A stretch of 64,000 bases of DNA from positions 4,340,001 through 4,404,000 of the forward strand of contig CBDCEM010000003.1 of assembly GCA_965215825.1 (NCBI GenBank). Direction: 5' to 3'. Source of the stretch: JAWPMT01 sp965215825. Lineage in GTDB: Bacteria; Bacteroidota; Bacteroidia; Cytophagales; Cyclobacteriaceae. A program made the position numbers and the translations under genes. The notes under the pieces were generated by a model. The model saw nothing but the letters and a program-made list of their open reading frames with translations. It had not been told where the DNA came from and searched no databases. The first letter of the stretch is position 1. Every line of letters starts with the position of its first letter. This document shows, one piece after another, positions 41,538-51,344 of the stretch.

Positions 41538-44411
41538 ATGCAAACATTCCTTCAGGAAGTAGCTCAATATGTATTGACCCATCACATCGATCGAATCGAT
41601 CAGCTAACAATCATTTTCCCAAACCGAAGGGCAGGCTTGTTTTTCAGAAAAGAGATGGGTCAGTTGATTGAAAAGCCCATTTGGATGCCAAAAGTGACAA
41701 GTCTGGAGGATTTCATCTTGTTTCATTCAGGTTTGGATAAAATTGAAACCCTTGAGGGCGTGTTACGCCTATATGATGTGTATAAAGCACAACAACCTCG
41801 TGAAGAGTCTTTCGACCGGTTTTTCTTTTGGGGCGAAATGATCTTGAGGGATTTTGACGAGATCGATCAATACCTGGTAGAGGCAGACCAGCTCTTTACA
41901 TCGATTAAAAGTCAAAAAGAGCTCGATGAGGAATTTTACTTTCTTGATGAAGAGGAGTTAAAAGTCATTCGATCGTTTTGGAGTACATTTTTGCCAGATG
42001 CCTCTAAAACGCAAAAAGCTTTCCTGGAAACCTGGAAAATCTTAAAGCCGATATATCACAGCTTCAAGGCGCAATTGGTTAGTGAAGGCAAAGGATTTGG
42101 AGGTCAGATTTACCGTCAGTTTTGGGAAGCCTTGAAAAGTGATCAGGTCGCAGTTAGTGGACATTTGATTCTGGCAGGCTTCAACGCATTGACTGTCGCA
42201 GAGGAGCGTATCATCAAGTTGTTGGTAGAGAATCATCATGCGGAGATTCTCTGGGACCTGGATGCGCACTATCTACTTGATGAAAATCAGGAAGCTGGAC
42301 ATTTCATGCGGACCTACCAAAAAGACACCATATTGGGTAAAACCTTTCCAAAAGTGTTGCCCAATTTCATACAGGAGCCCAAAACTTTCAAGGCCGTGGG
42401 TGTGTCTCTGGAAGTGGGGCAGGTAAAAGCACTAGCAGAGCATCTGGAATCACTGGCCTCCTCTTCAGATTACAAACCCGAAAACACAGTAATTGTCATC
42501 CCCAACGAATACATGCTATTTCCCCTATTGCATGCAATTCCGCCCTCCATTGAACAGCTCAACATAACCATGGGCTACCCAATGAAAGACACACCTGTGT
42601 TTAGTTTACTCGAAAGCTTACTTCAACTCCAGAGTTCATCCAGGGAAAATGTCATCCACGGCACTTCATTCTATCACCGTCCAGTTATTGAAATTCTGGG
42701 ACATCCGCTGATTCATCCTATTGCAGAAGAAAAAGGTGAACTAATCACGGCAGATATCACCAAACGCAACTTGATCTTTGTCTATCAGTCGGAACTTAAA
42801 TTGCCGAAACGACTTTTCGAGCTGATTTTCAGTAAACCAATAAAACCGCTGGTTTATCTGCTCGATATTCTTGAAGAGCTCCATCATTGTTGGAAAGCTC
42901 ATGGTCAGGACCTTGAACTGGAATTTATCAGCCGGTTTTATCAGCATACAGCGAAACTGGAGGAAATGATTGGCCAGAAAACTGAGCAACTCAGCTATGA
43001 CTTTTTGATAAAGCTATTCAGACGACTGTCCCGAAGCTTGAAAATACCATTTAGTGGCGAGCCATTGGAAGGGCTACAGATCATGGGTGTTCTAGAAACC
43101 AGGAATCTGGATTTTGAGCATGTATTCATTCTGAACATGAACGAAGGAAGTTGGCCGGCACCTCCCAAAAAGGGCTCTTTTATACCACACAATATCCGAA
43201 AAGCCTTCGACCTTCCGGTTTTCGAGCATCAGGATTCCATTTATGCCTATTTGTTCTATCGTTTATTACAACGATCAAAGCGGGTTTGGTTTTACTATAA
43301 TACCGTCTCCGAGTTCAATGTGAATGGTGAAATGAGTCGGTACATCCGGCAATTGGCATTTGAGACCAATCATGAAATCGATTACCAGATCCTCGCCAAC
43401 CCTATAGCCATCACTCCAGCTCAGCCAATAAGTATTGAAAAAACACCGGAAGTACTGTTCAAATTAGGGCGATTCCTCGTAAAGAAAGGGGAATGGACAG
43501 CCCGATTAACACCATCTGCATTAGATACATATTTGTATTGCAGGCTTAGGTTTTACTTCAAGTATGTGCAAGAACTTTACGAACCGGATGAACTACAGGA
43601 AGAACTGAGTCCAATGGTTTTTGGCAATATTCTGCATGATGCCATGGAGATCCTATATCGCCAGTTCATCAAGAAAAACAAAAGACCGATAGTTGAGCCT
43701 AATGACTTTTTTGGCTTAGAGAGCGGCGTTGATGGGGCTATCAATAAAGCCTTCATCAAACATTATGATGTTAAAAACGAAACCAAATTCAAGCTGGAGG
43801 GCAGGAACATCATTGCCGCTGAGATTATCAGAAAAACTGCCTTGAAAATTTTACACTTTGACCGGCAGTATGCACCATTTAAGATTCTGGGGCTGGAGAC
43901 CAGTACTAGGGACGGTTATACACTTGATTACCCCATCAACGTGGCAGGAAATACCTTGACTGTGGGTATCAAAGGAAAGATTGACCGACTGGATCAAAAG
44001 CAAGGAAAAGTTCGGGTAATCGATTACAAAACAGGAAAAGATGCCAAAGAATTTGGCAGCGTTACTTCCATGATCAGCCGGGACGATCCCAAACGAAATA
44101 AAGCAGCCTTTCAAGTCTTTTTCTACAGTTATCTTTTTTACAAGACTTATCCGGGCGAATACACCCAGCTAGAACCAGGTTTATTCAATAGCAGAGATCT
44201 GTTTGATGATCAATTCAACTGGCGGTTAGTAGAGAAAGCCGGACGAAGTGCTAATCAAGTCACTGAATTCCGTGATTATCTGGAGCCCTTCGAGGAAATT
44301 GTCACGGAATTGTTGACCGAAATCTATAATCCTGCGGTACCCTTCGATCAAGTTGAAGACGAAAGTAAATGCCGATTTTGCCCATACAACGAGATCTGTG
44401 GCAGAGCGTAA
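41538..44411 (+). CDS. AddB-like helicase/nuclease subunit (PD-(D/E)XK family)
   Basis: A 957-residue protein. The N-terminus TIIFPNRRAGLFFRKEM is the AddB-type inactivated helicase start. The C-terminal nuclease has its catalytic motif in VIDYKTGK (D829, K831). Four cysteines (C668, C945, C948, C954) in the order C-x2-C-x5-C at the end form the iron-sulfur cluster staple typical of AddB. It would act with AddA in double-strand break repair. AddA is not next to it and must be elsewhere, if present. In Bacteroidota such proteins are usually annotated as PD-(D/E)XK nuclease family. Confidence 0.88.
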   Translation: MQTFLQEVAQYVLTHHIDRIDQLTIIFPNRRAGLFFRKEMGQLIEKPIWMPKVTSLEDFILFHSGLDKIETLEGVLRLYDVYKAQQPREESFDRFFFWGEMILRDFDEIDQYLVEADQLFTSIKSQKELDEEFYFLDEEELKVIRSFWSTFLPDASKTQKAFLETWKILKPIYHSFKAQLVSEGKGFGGQIYRQFWEALKSDQVAVSGHLILAGFNALTVAEERIIKLLVENHHAEILWDLDAHYLLDENQEAGHFMRTYQKDTILGKTFPKVLPNFIQEPKTFKAVGVSLEVGQVKALAEHLESLASSSDYKPENTVIVIPNEYMLFPLLHAIPPSIEQLNITMGYPMKDTPVFSLLESLLQLQSSSRENVIHGTSFYHRPVIEILGHPLIHPIAEEKGELITADITKRNLIFVYQSELKLPKRLFELIFSKPIKPLVYLLDILEELHHCWKAHGQDLELEFISRFYQHTAKLEEMIGQKTEQLSYDFLIKLFRRLSRSLKIPFSGEPLEGLQIMGVLETRNLDFEHVFILNMNEGSWPAPPKKGSFIPHNIRKAFDLPVFEHQDSIYAYLFYRLLQRSKRVWFYYNTVSEFNVNGEMSRYIRQLAFETNHEIDYQILANPIAITPAQPISIEKTPEVLFKLGRFLVKKGEWTARLTPSALDTYLYCRLRFYFKYVQELYEPDELQEELSPMVFGNILHDAMEILYRQFIKKNKRPIVEPNDFFGLESGVDGAINKAFIKHYDVKNETKFKLEGRNIIAAEIIRKTALKILHFDRQYAPFKILGLETSTRDGYTLDYPINVAGNTLTVGIKGKIDRLDQKQGKVRVIDYKTGKDAKEFGSVTSMISRDDPKRNKAAFQVFFYSYLFYKTYPGEYTQLEPGLFNSRDLFDDQFNWRLVEKAGRSANQVTEFRDYLEPFEEIVTELLTEIYNPAVPFDQVEDESKCRFCPYNEICGRA

Positions 44412-44480
44412 ATCCATCTGAGGCTGCAAGCCAAGAATTATTTTTGTAACTTTGATGTAATCGCCCAACACGTAGACATT

Positions 44481-45296
44481 ATGAATAATAGTACAAGAAA
44501 GCTGCTTTTCGCAGGTGTAGTGTGCTTCCTAAGTTTTAGCATTTTTGCTCAGACTAAGGCAGAGAGATCTGAAAACATTAAAGAACTGATTAAAAAAAAC
44601 CACATTGAAGATGTGGAAATTGTGGTTCACCGACTTGCCAAGTCCAGTGAATTTTTGAATATTCTACTCAAAAACGGCCACAACATAGATATCGAGAACG
44701 TCAAATTCAAAAAGAAAGATGTTAGCATCGGTGAGGACATTGACATTTTTGTAACTCATTTCAGTGAACACCAGTCCTTCACATTGCTGATGCTTCCAGT
44801 TAGTTTTTATAACCTGAGTGTATACGATACGTTACTTTTCGCTTCTTTGGAAGTAAGTGATCAATGGTTGGAGGACCGCTTCCACAAACAAATTCCATCT
44901 GACGAAGCAAAAGCGGAGATGCTAGCCTCAGAAACTCATACACTATTGCAAGAACATATCGCCACTCAAGCTGGGAAACACCTCGATCTTTCAGGTATGG
45001 GGGAGATGGAAATTCAACTTCACGAAACTTACGTATCCACAAGTGAGGTCACAACAGACCTTAGAGGTCTAAGCAAGGAAGAACGTGAAGTAATTACTCA
45101 ATCGTGGAGTCTTATCAAGAAATCCTTGTCACACAATGCACACTTGAATATCGAATCGAATGTGTACGTATTTGGTGTGGATGATATGGATGTAACATTC
45201 ATTAGTGGAAGTAATGAAAAACACTTCAAAGTGACCCCACGCAATATCTTCCAACGGCACGAATTCTCTCTGAAACAAGAGTCTGACGGGCAGTAA
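44481..45296 (+). CDS. Hypothetical exported protein
   Basis: A 271-residue protein with a signal peptide (KLLFAGVVCFLSFSIFAQ, cleavage after FAQ). The mature chain begins TKAERSENIKELIKKNHIE and has an alternating beta/alpha pattern, but no family motif, cofactor site or lipobox is recognised. It follows addB by 70 bases in the same direction, with no shared function evident. The end overlaps nothing and is convergent with the DUF58 gene. Periplasmic location is likely. Function unknown. Confidence 0.7.
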   Translation: MNNSTRKLLFAGVVCFLSFSIFAQTKAERSENIKELIKKNHIEDVEIVVHRLAKSSEFLNILLKNGHNIDIENVKFKKKDVSIGEDIDIFVTHFSEHQSFTLLMLPVSFYNLSVYDTLLFASLEVSDQWLEDRFHKQIPSDEAKAEMLASETHTLLQEHIATQAGKHLDLSGMGEMEIQLHETYVSTSEVTTDLRGLSKEEREVITQSWSLIKKSLSHNAHLNIESNVYVFGVDDMDVTFISGSNEKHFKVTPRNIFQRHEFSLKQESDGQ

Positions 45297-45315
45297 ACTT
45301 CTCCCGGAGGGAATT

Positions 45316-46635
45316 TCACAAAGCCCTTCTGTTCTTTATCTCAATATAGCGATTTAATACATCCACGCTTAGGTTCTCAGGAGTCGTGTACAAACTTAGA
45401 ATCCCCGCCTTATGCAATTTTTCATGTATCAATTCTTTTTCGCGGATCATTTGAGCAGCAATAGCCTTTTGGTAAATGCCTTCAATAGAACTCGATTCCT
45501 CTTCCATGACCAGGTCTACTTCTGTATTCCTAAAGAAAATTACCAACAATAAGTGTTGGCGATTGATCATTCTTAAGTATGGAAGTTGACGCTCTAGTGA
45601 ATATATGGATTCAAAGTTTGTGAAAAGTAGAAACAAGCTCCGCTGATTGATATTCTTGTGGCAAAAAGTATAGAGCGAAGTATAATCCACCTCTGAAAAA
45701 GAAGTATCCTCATGGTAAAGCGCTTCCATTAATTTATGGATTTGATTGGCCTGTCGATTTGCTTTCACAAAAGCGGAGGGTGCTCCCTCAAAGCTTATTA
45801 ATCCTGCGCGATCTCCTTTTCTCAGGGCAACATGGCTCAGAACCAGAGTAGCGTTGATCGCGTAATCAAGCAAGGTCATTCCTTCGAAAGGCATCTGCAT
45901 AGATCGGCTTTTGTCCAGGATACAATACACCCCCTGAGACTTTTCATCAGTGAAATGATTTACCTGAAGTGTATTTTTACGAGCTGTCGCCTTCCAATTA
46001 ATGTGACGGGGATCATCCCCAAGGACATAACTTCGAATGCTGTCAAACTCCTGGCTGTTGCCCATTTTCTGAACACGCTTTTGGCCATGCACCTGAAGCT
46101 GCTGCGATATAGCGGCAAGTTCTAATTGGTTGATATGAATGAAGGAGGGATAAACACGAATCGTAACTTCTTTTCCGACTTTCTCTCTTTTCTGGATCAA
46201 TCCAATGATCGTGCTCACCATTACATTTGTGACTCCAAAGGCATATTCACCACGTACTTTGGGCACTACCTCATACGACAATTCTTTATGACCACCGGGC
46301 TTCAACGATAATTCAATTTGGAAATCTCTGATTTGCAATTGATTAGGCAATTCATCCAACACAGTAAGCGATACGGGTACAGGGTAGTAGCTATAGATAG
46401 AAAGTTTAACCTGATTTACATCACCATTGGATAGTCTGTCCTTAGCATTTCGATCAACCTGAACATGCCCTTTCCTTCCAAACAACAACCACAGTTCAGT
46501 CATCAAAACGATCATTTCGACAATGAATAACAATTGAGCGACCTTGAAAATGACTGGAAAATAATAGCCTAGCACAAATAGCACAATCAGTGCGATCTGT
46601 AGAAAATAAAACCTACGTGTCGGGAAAAATTTCAA
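45316..46635 (-). CDS. DUF58 domain protein (vWA-like) of the MoxR cluster
   Basis: A 439-residue protein with two N-terminal membrane helices (residues ~10-50), then a vWA-like DUF58 domain. The MIDAS-like motif is in CILDKSRSMQMP (Asp-x-Ser-x-Ser), and SIRSYVLGDDPRHINWKATAR is the DUF58 signature. DUF58 proteins partner with MoxR ATPases in envelope or metal-cofactor processes. The start is TTG at 46635, three bases after the MoxR stop. Confidence 0.92.
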   Translation of the reverse strand: MKFFPTRRFYFLQIALIVLFVLGYYFPVIFKVAQLLFIVEMIVLMTELWLLFGRKGHVQVDRNAKDRLSNGDVNQVKLSIYSYYPVPVSLTVLDELPNQLQIRDFQIELSLKPGGHKELSYEVVPKVRGEYAFGVTNVMVSTIIGLIQKREKVGKEVTIRVYPSFIHINQLELAAISQQLQVHGQKRVQKMGNSQEFDSIRSYVLGDDPRHINWKATARKNTLQVNHFTDEKSQGVYCILDKSRSMQMPFEGMTLLDYAINATLVLSHVALRKGDRAGLISFEGAPSAFVKANRQANQIHKLMEALYHEDTSFSEVDYTSLYTFCHKNINQRSLFLLFTNFESIYSLERQLPYLRMINRQHLLLVIFFRNTEVDLVMEEESSSIEGIYQKAIAAQMIREKELIHEKLHKAGILSLYTTPENLSVDVLNRYIEIKNRRAL

Positions 46636-46638
46636 GGC

Positions 46639-47604
46639 TTATTTGGGTACTTCTACTTGCTGGATAATTTGCCGGCTGATCTCTTCCAGAGTCACACCCT
46701 GTAACTCTGCTTCAGGTGTTAAGACCACCCGGTGCTCGATGACCGGTCGAAGCAAATATTGTATATCTTCTGGTGTAGCATAATCTCGGCCTTTAATAGC
46801 TGCAAAAGCTCGTGATGCATTCATCAAATCAATGGAGGCCCTTGGCGATGCACCAAGATACAAACTAGGGTGTTCTCTGGTTTGTTGTACCAACGTGGCA
46901 ATGTATTTCAATAAATCGGGCTTGATCAGAATTCCACCAATATATTCTTGTATACTACTCACCTCCTCTTTCGATAGTACTTTATCGATGAATTCAAGCT
47001 TCTTGAAACCATCTTGTTTATTTATTAACTCTAATATTTGCTGTTCCTCTTCCAGGGATGGATAGTCTACATTGATCTTAAACAAAAAACGGTCGAGCTG
47101 TGCCTCTGGTAACTTATAAGTCCCCTCTTGTTCCACTGGATTTTGTGTCCCAATTACCATAAAAATGCCTTCCATCGGATAGACTACACCATCATTGGTC
47201 ACCTGCTTTTCTTCCATCACTTCGAAAAGAGAGGACTGAGTTTTTGCAGGGGCACGGTTGATCTCATCAATTAAAACCAGATTCGCAAAGACAGGGCCTT
47301 TCTTATATTCAAAATTTTGCTCTTTTAAGTTGAAGATCGATGTTCCCAAAATGTCGGAGGGCATCAAGTCTGGCGTGAATTGGATACGCTTAAAATCAGA
47401 CTCGGTAATAGCCGCCATCAGCCTTGAGGTAAGGGTCTTTGCCACTCCAGGGACTCCCTCAATGAGCACATGCCCTCGCGCAAACAAGGCCGTCAGTAGC
47501 AGGTCCAACATCTTTTGTTGTCCGATCAGGGCTTTGGCTGCCTCGGATTTGATGGTTTCTATTTTTTGAGAAAAGGTGGTGAGATCCATGGATTCCTTGG
47601 TCAT
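46639..47604 (-). CDS. MoxR family AAA+ ATPase
   Basis: A 321-residue AAA+ ATPase with Walker A GVPGVAKT, Walker B LVLIDEINRAPAKTQ and Arg finger region in LPEAQLDRFLFK. MoxR proteins act as chaperones for vWA/DUF58 partners; here DUF58 is directly downstream. The ATG at 47604 overlaps the TGA of the DUF4350 gene by one base (TGATG), giving coupled translation. It belongs to a seven-gene envelope cluster with SpoIIM and RDD proteins. Confidence 0.95.
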   Translation of the reverse strand: MTKESMDLTTFSQKIETIKSEAAKALIGQQKMLDLLLTALFARGHVLIEGVPGVAKTLTSRLMAAITESDFKRIQFTPDLMPSDILGTSIFNLKEQNFEYKKGPVFANLVLIDEINRAPAKTQSSLFEVMEEKQVTNDGVVYPMEGIFMVIGTQNPVEQEGTYKLPEAQLDRFLFKINVDYPSLEEEQQILELINKQDGFKKLEFIDKVLSKEEVSSIQEYIGGILIKPDLLKYIATLVQQTREHPSLYLGASPRASIDLMNASRAFAAIKGRDYATPEDIQYLLRPVIEHRVVLTPEAELQGVTLEEISRQIIQQVEVPK

Positions 47605-48737
47605 CAATGGTGATAGTTAAATTTTTTCAAGCGGTCTTGAAAGTTCCTCAGATCTTCATTGGCCATAAAGGTGGTTTTGGGCAATGATTCAATCTGTTCA
47701 AAGGTCCTGATTACTTCCGCTTTTTCTAATCCTGTCTTCGAGGAAATGAAATGATAATATTTTTCGGTGAATGCTGGCTTCACAAAATACCGCTTTTGAA
47801 GATCCAAAAAGAAATAAGCAGCTAGTTTTTGGGCCGCCTTGACGTTTTTCTTTTCTCGAAAGAACAAGGCACCCATCGTTTTTATAAAATGCACGGTGGT
47901 ATTTTCCGGAGGGTTGATTATTGGAATTGGTCGCTGCTTTCTACGACTATTAATGACCAGAAAACATACAAGTGTGATCAGTGTAAGGTACAAAGCCCAG
48001 CTCAAAGCTGACTCTGTCAAAATATATCGAAAGGGCGAAGTGCTTCCCTGCCTTCCCTGGTGATAATATTGTGTGTAATTTACGCCTGTATCATCCATCT
48101 GACTCAGTGCATACGCCGCAAAATCAGAATCTTGCATCAAGCCATAATTGCTAAAAAGCAGAGGTACTGAACATAAAATCAGTTCGCCACCACCTACATT
48201 TCTCTTAATCAAAACGGGTTGATTAGTCCGGGCCAGTACTTCCCAGGATGTTCCAAGGTCCATAAACTCTCCAAGTACCAATGCATCGCTATAGTCTTGT
48301 TGTCTGTCATTGAAAGACACGATAACCGAATCTGAAAAGATGGGTATAAGTCGCTGATCTTCCACAGTTGTTTTTAACTCCAGGCTATCCTGTAAATTCT
48401 TCCCAAATTGTGTCGCAGCAATCAAAACCGAATGACCAAGCTCTAGTCGCTCAAAGAGTTCATTCAGATCTGTTTCACTTGGGCTAAAGTTTTCCGTAAG
48501 AATCAGCACGTTCCCGGCTTCATTCCGATGTTCGTACAAAGTCGTATTCGAAAATGTCACCTCGCCTTTATAGAGGTCTGACAAGCGTTCACCTAAGATG
48601 AAGGCCCCATAGGGATCTTTATCATCAATATCATAGGTTGGCATCCAAACACGAGGGGTAGGGGCATAATATTGAATGAGCACGTACAACATAAACAGTA
48701 CACCCAGCAGTATATATATCCTACGCTCCTTGTTCAA
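47604..48737 (-). CDS. DUF4350 domain protein of the MoxR cluster
   Basis: A 377-residue protein with an N-terminal membrane helix (RIYILLGVLFMLYVLIQYY), a DUF4350 region around residues 40-210 (NVLILTENFSPSETDL) and a second helix at about residues 235-255. A C-terminal segment may fold as a small winged-helix or coiled-coil (PAFTEKYYHFISSKTG). Start TTG at 48737 overlaps the DUF4129 stop by four bases. DUF4350 proteins occur in MoxR clusters; the function is unknown. Confidence 0.85.
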   Translation of the reverse strand: MNKERRIYILLGVLFMLYVLIQYYAPTPRVWMPTYDIDDKDPYGAFILGERLSDLYKGEVTFSNTTLYEHRNEAGNVLILTENFSPSETDLNELFERLELGHSVLIAATQFGKNLQDSLELKTTVEDQRLIPIFSDSVIVSFNDRQQDYSDALVLGEFMDLGTSWEVLARTNQPVLIKRNVGGGELILCSVPLLFSNYGLMQDSDFAAYALSQMDDTGVNYTQYYHQGRQGSTSPFRYILTESALSWALYLTLITLVCFLVINSRRKQRPIPIINPPENTTVHFIKTMGALFFREKKNVKAAQKLAAYFFLDLQKRYFVKPAFTEKYYHFISSKTGLEKAEVIRTFEQIESLPKTTFMANEDLRNFQDRLKKFNYHH

Positions 48738-49468
48738 CTGACCAATTGTTTTGATGACGCAATACCTTCTTCAAAATCTTGTTCCGTGGGTTCATAATTC
48801 CCGTACCAGGTTGATTCGAACAAGAGACCTATTTTCTGAAAGAAAGGTCGCTTTTCGGAAGGGATCTCCTCCGTATATTCCAAAACAGTCTTCCATTTCA
48901 TCAGTTTCACAATACCCTTTTTATGCAGAGCTTGCAGGGTTTGAATGTATAGGTACCGACTGGCAAGTTTCAAGTCGTTAGCATTTAATGCTTGCTGAAG
49001 TAACTGCTCATAATCTTGTTCTTCCAACTCAGGAACAATCGGAGCCTTAATTCCGCGTTCTCCAGACCCGACTATTACTGTCCCAAATCTCATGCGAATG
49101 ATCAAAATAACTCCTATTATGATCCCCACTATAAACAAAAGATTGAAAAAATTATCAACCAGCCATTCCGTATTTGGTGTGTTGAAAAATGTCGCCAGCT
49201 GACTCATCACCCATAACAGAAATATACTGAACCAGGAAGGTCCTGCTGCTAATTCAGTGGAGTAATCAAATTCGCGTTGCTCTTTGTAAGCCTCCATAGC
49301 CCCCTCATCGAACTTTCGAAGCAGCGGATCGACCACCGATTGAAGAGCAAGACTATCTTCTGTTGCAATAGAACCAGAACCATCCTGAGAGTAAATGGGT
49401 GAGCACCATAGAAGGGCTACACCAAAAAGCACAATAAAGAGGCTACTTGATCTCTTCAAATCCTTCAA
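48734..49468 (-). CDS. DUF4129 domain protein of the MoxR cluster
   Basis: A 244-residue membrane protein with a signal-like N-terminus (SSLFIVLFGVALLWCSPIYS), a transmembrane helix near residues ~105-125 and a C-terminal DUF4129 domain with KLASRYLYIQTLQALHKKGI and STWYGNYEPTEQDF. The TTG start at 49468 overlaps the preceding gene by 26 bases. No ATG is available nearby. Function is linked to the MoxR/DUF58 system by context only. Confidence 0.85.
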   Translation of the reverse strand: MKDLKRSSSLFIVLFGVALLWCSPIYSQDGSGSIATEDSLALQSVVDPLLRKFDEGAMEAYKEQREFDYSTELAAGPSWFSIFLLWVMSQLATFFNTPNTEWLVDNFFNLLFIVGIIIGVILIIRMRFGTVIVGSGERGIKAPIVPELEEQDYEQLLQQALNANDLKLASRYLYIQTLQALHKKGIVKLMKWKTVLEYTEEIPSEKRPFFQKIGLLFESTWYGNYEPTEQDFEEGIASSKQLVS

Positions 49469-50303
49469 TTTCCGATTTCAACCCCCTACCTTCTGTGCGT
49501 TCAGTTAAATTAAAATATTGAAAGGCCAGAGCGATTGTAGGCAAAGAAAAGAACACATAGGTCAAGGAATTGATTACCGAATTACTTAATACTTGCCAGA
49601 ACTGAGAAGATTCATCACTAAGAAACTCCCCTTCCGAAAATATCTCCTTCAACCCAATCACCAAACCAACAGGAAAAGCTATCGCAAAAGCCAGAATAAT
49701 CACCAAAACAATGGTCACAAAAAGCAGCCCGAAGGTACTCCACCACTTTCCTCGGATCAGTGTAAAAGGCTTACCAAGTGCCTCTCCGATTGAGACGTCT
49801 TCAAAAACGTAAACCGGAACAGCCAATGCAAGAACCACCGCAAGGTAAATCCCTGGCAAAAAGAAAAACATGGACCCTATCATCACTATGATCGTGCTCA
49901 CAATGGACAGAACCACCAGGCCTCCTATCTTTGGTAATAATTTACTTACTACATCTATGGGCTTAACTTCCAGCTCACTATTTTCAGTCATTCTCATATA
50001 CGTGTACACCGAACCATAAAGGGACGCGTTGAGAAACAAGGAAACTACAACAGATAGCAGAATAAGAGGCAGTAATTCTCCCATCAGGTTAATAATCTCA
50101 AACGGATCGGATAAACCCAGTGTGAAATTCTGAAACTCCGCAAAATTGAAATACTGGATAATGCTTCCCAAAACTGTGAAAGGAACGGTAACCACCAGTA
50201 TGAGCACAAATAAGGAAAGAAAGTGTTTTCGAATAAACTCTACCGTAGCGTTGAATTTCTCACCAAAATCTCTGATTTTGTAAAATTCCATTTTCTGTGA
50301 CAT
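49443..50303 (-). CDS. Multi-pass membrane protein of the MoxR cluster
   Basis: A 286-residue protein with about six hydrophobic helices and typical GxxxG-like stretches (FFLPGIYLAVVLALAVPVYVFEDVSIGEALGKPF), which resembles the DUF4013 / glycerophosphodiester phosphodiesterase membrane-domain type in Bacteroidota MoxR clusters. The exact family is not certain. It lies between SpoIIM and DUF4129 and is part of the same operon by orientation and overlap. Confidence 0.7.
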   Translation of the reverse strand: MSQKMEFYKIRDFGEKFNATVEFIRKHFLSLFVLILVVTVPFTVLGSIIQYFNFAEFQNFTLGLSDPFEIINLMGELLPLILLSVVVSLFLNASLYGSVYTYMRMTENSELEVKPIDVVSKLLPKIGGLVVLSIVSTIIVMIGSMFFFLPGIYLAVVLALAVPVYVFEDVSIGEALGKPFTLIRGKWWSTFGLLFVTIVLVIILAFAIAFPVGLVIGLKEIFSEGEFLSDESSQFWQVLSNSVINSLTYVFFSLPTIALAFQYFNLTERTEGRGLKSEIEGFEEIK

Positions 50304-50328
50304 GTTGTTTTCTGGTGTTTAAGTTAGG

Positions 50329-51300
50329 TTATACATTCGATTCTTCCCCAGAAGCATATTTCCTCATTATCGGAAGACCAACAAGGTAGAAAATAACTAT
50401 GATCAAAGAAATGCCAATGATCAAAAGTTTAATCCATAATGGCCAATGCGTGTTTCTCGTGACAACCGACTCCAGAAATCCTGCGACTAAGAAGAAAGGA
50501 ACCAGGCTTATGATAATTTTTAGTCCTCTCTTTGCCCCTGCTTTAAAGGCATACATTCTCGGATAATTACCTGGAAATAGTAATCCGTTTCCCATAGATA
50601 AACCAGCGGCTCCGGCAATGATGATTGCTGAAATTTCCAAAGTTCCATGAATCCAAATGGTTAGAATCGTTTCGTCAAACAATCCCCTGGAAAAGAACAG
50701 ATAATGAAAAACACCGATCATGACTCCATTAGTAAACAAGACATAGGCAGTCCCCACACTAAATAGTAGTCCCATGGCAAAAGCCAAAAAAGACACACGA
50801 ATGTTATTAATCGTTATCATGAAAAACATGGAAGACTCGGAATTTCCTTTGTAGACTGCCATCGGATCGCCGTTTTCGATATTATCGTAAGTCATTTCCA
50901 CATATGGATCTCCCAGAATCAGTCTGGCGAATCCGGCATCATTAGACGCTGACAAAGCCCCTATAGCCACTCCTATGGCCATGATCAGAAAGGCATAAAG
51001 CAAGTTTTCTCGTGCTTCAAATAGCACATTCGGTAATTCTTTGGTCCAGAACGTTACAAACCTGCTGCTGTGCTCCGGTTTATTCCTGTACAAATGATGA
51101 TGTACTTTGAGGGTCAATTCAGCCAGATACCGATAGAGTTGTGTATCTGGGTACTTGGCCTTGGCATATGCCAAATCTTCCGTCAGATGAACATACATCT
51201 CCGTAATCTTATCTGTCGATACACCCTGCAGTTGCTGGGTCATGGACTCGTAAGATTTCCACTTTTCTTCGTTGTGTTTTACAAAGACGGCTTGCCGCAT
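50329..51300 (-). CDS. Stage II sporulation protein M homologue (SpoIIM family)
   Basis: A 323-residue protein with a cytoplasmic N-terminus (~110 residues) and about six helices. The SpoIIM signature is visible in NNIRVSFLAFAMGLLFSVGT and in GTLEISAIIIAGAAGLSMGNGLLFPG, and NGVMIGVFHYLF is typical. In non-sporulating bacteria the role is unknown, with MoxR-cluster linkage. First gene of the minus-strand cluster, divergent from the RDD-protein gene. Start ATG. Confidence 0.93.
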   Translation of the reverse strand: MRQAVFVKHNEEKWKSYESMTQQLQGVSTDKITEMYVHLTEDLAYAKAKYPDTQLYRYLAELTLKVHHHLYRNKPEHSSRFVTFWTKELPNVLFEARENLLYAFLIMAIGVAIGALSASNDAGFARLILGDPYVEMTYDNIENGDPMAVYKGNSESSMFFMITINNIRVSFLAFAMGLLFSVGTAYVLFTNGVMIGVFHYLFFSRGLFDETILTIWIHGTLEISAIIIAGAAGLSMGNGLLFPGNYPRMYAFKAGAKRGLKIIISLVPFFLVAGFLESVVTRNTHWPLWIKLLIIGISLIIVIFYLVGLPIMRKYASGEESNV

Positions 51301-51344
51301 GTTACTTTAGCTTTGTAAATCGGAAATTAGCACGCTCTTCGCTC

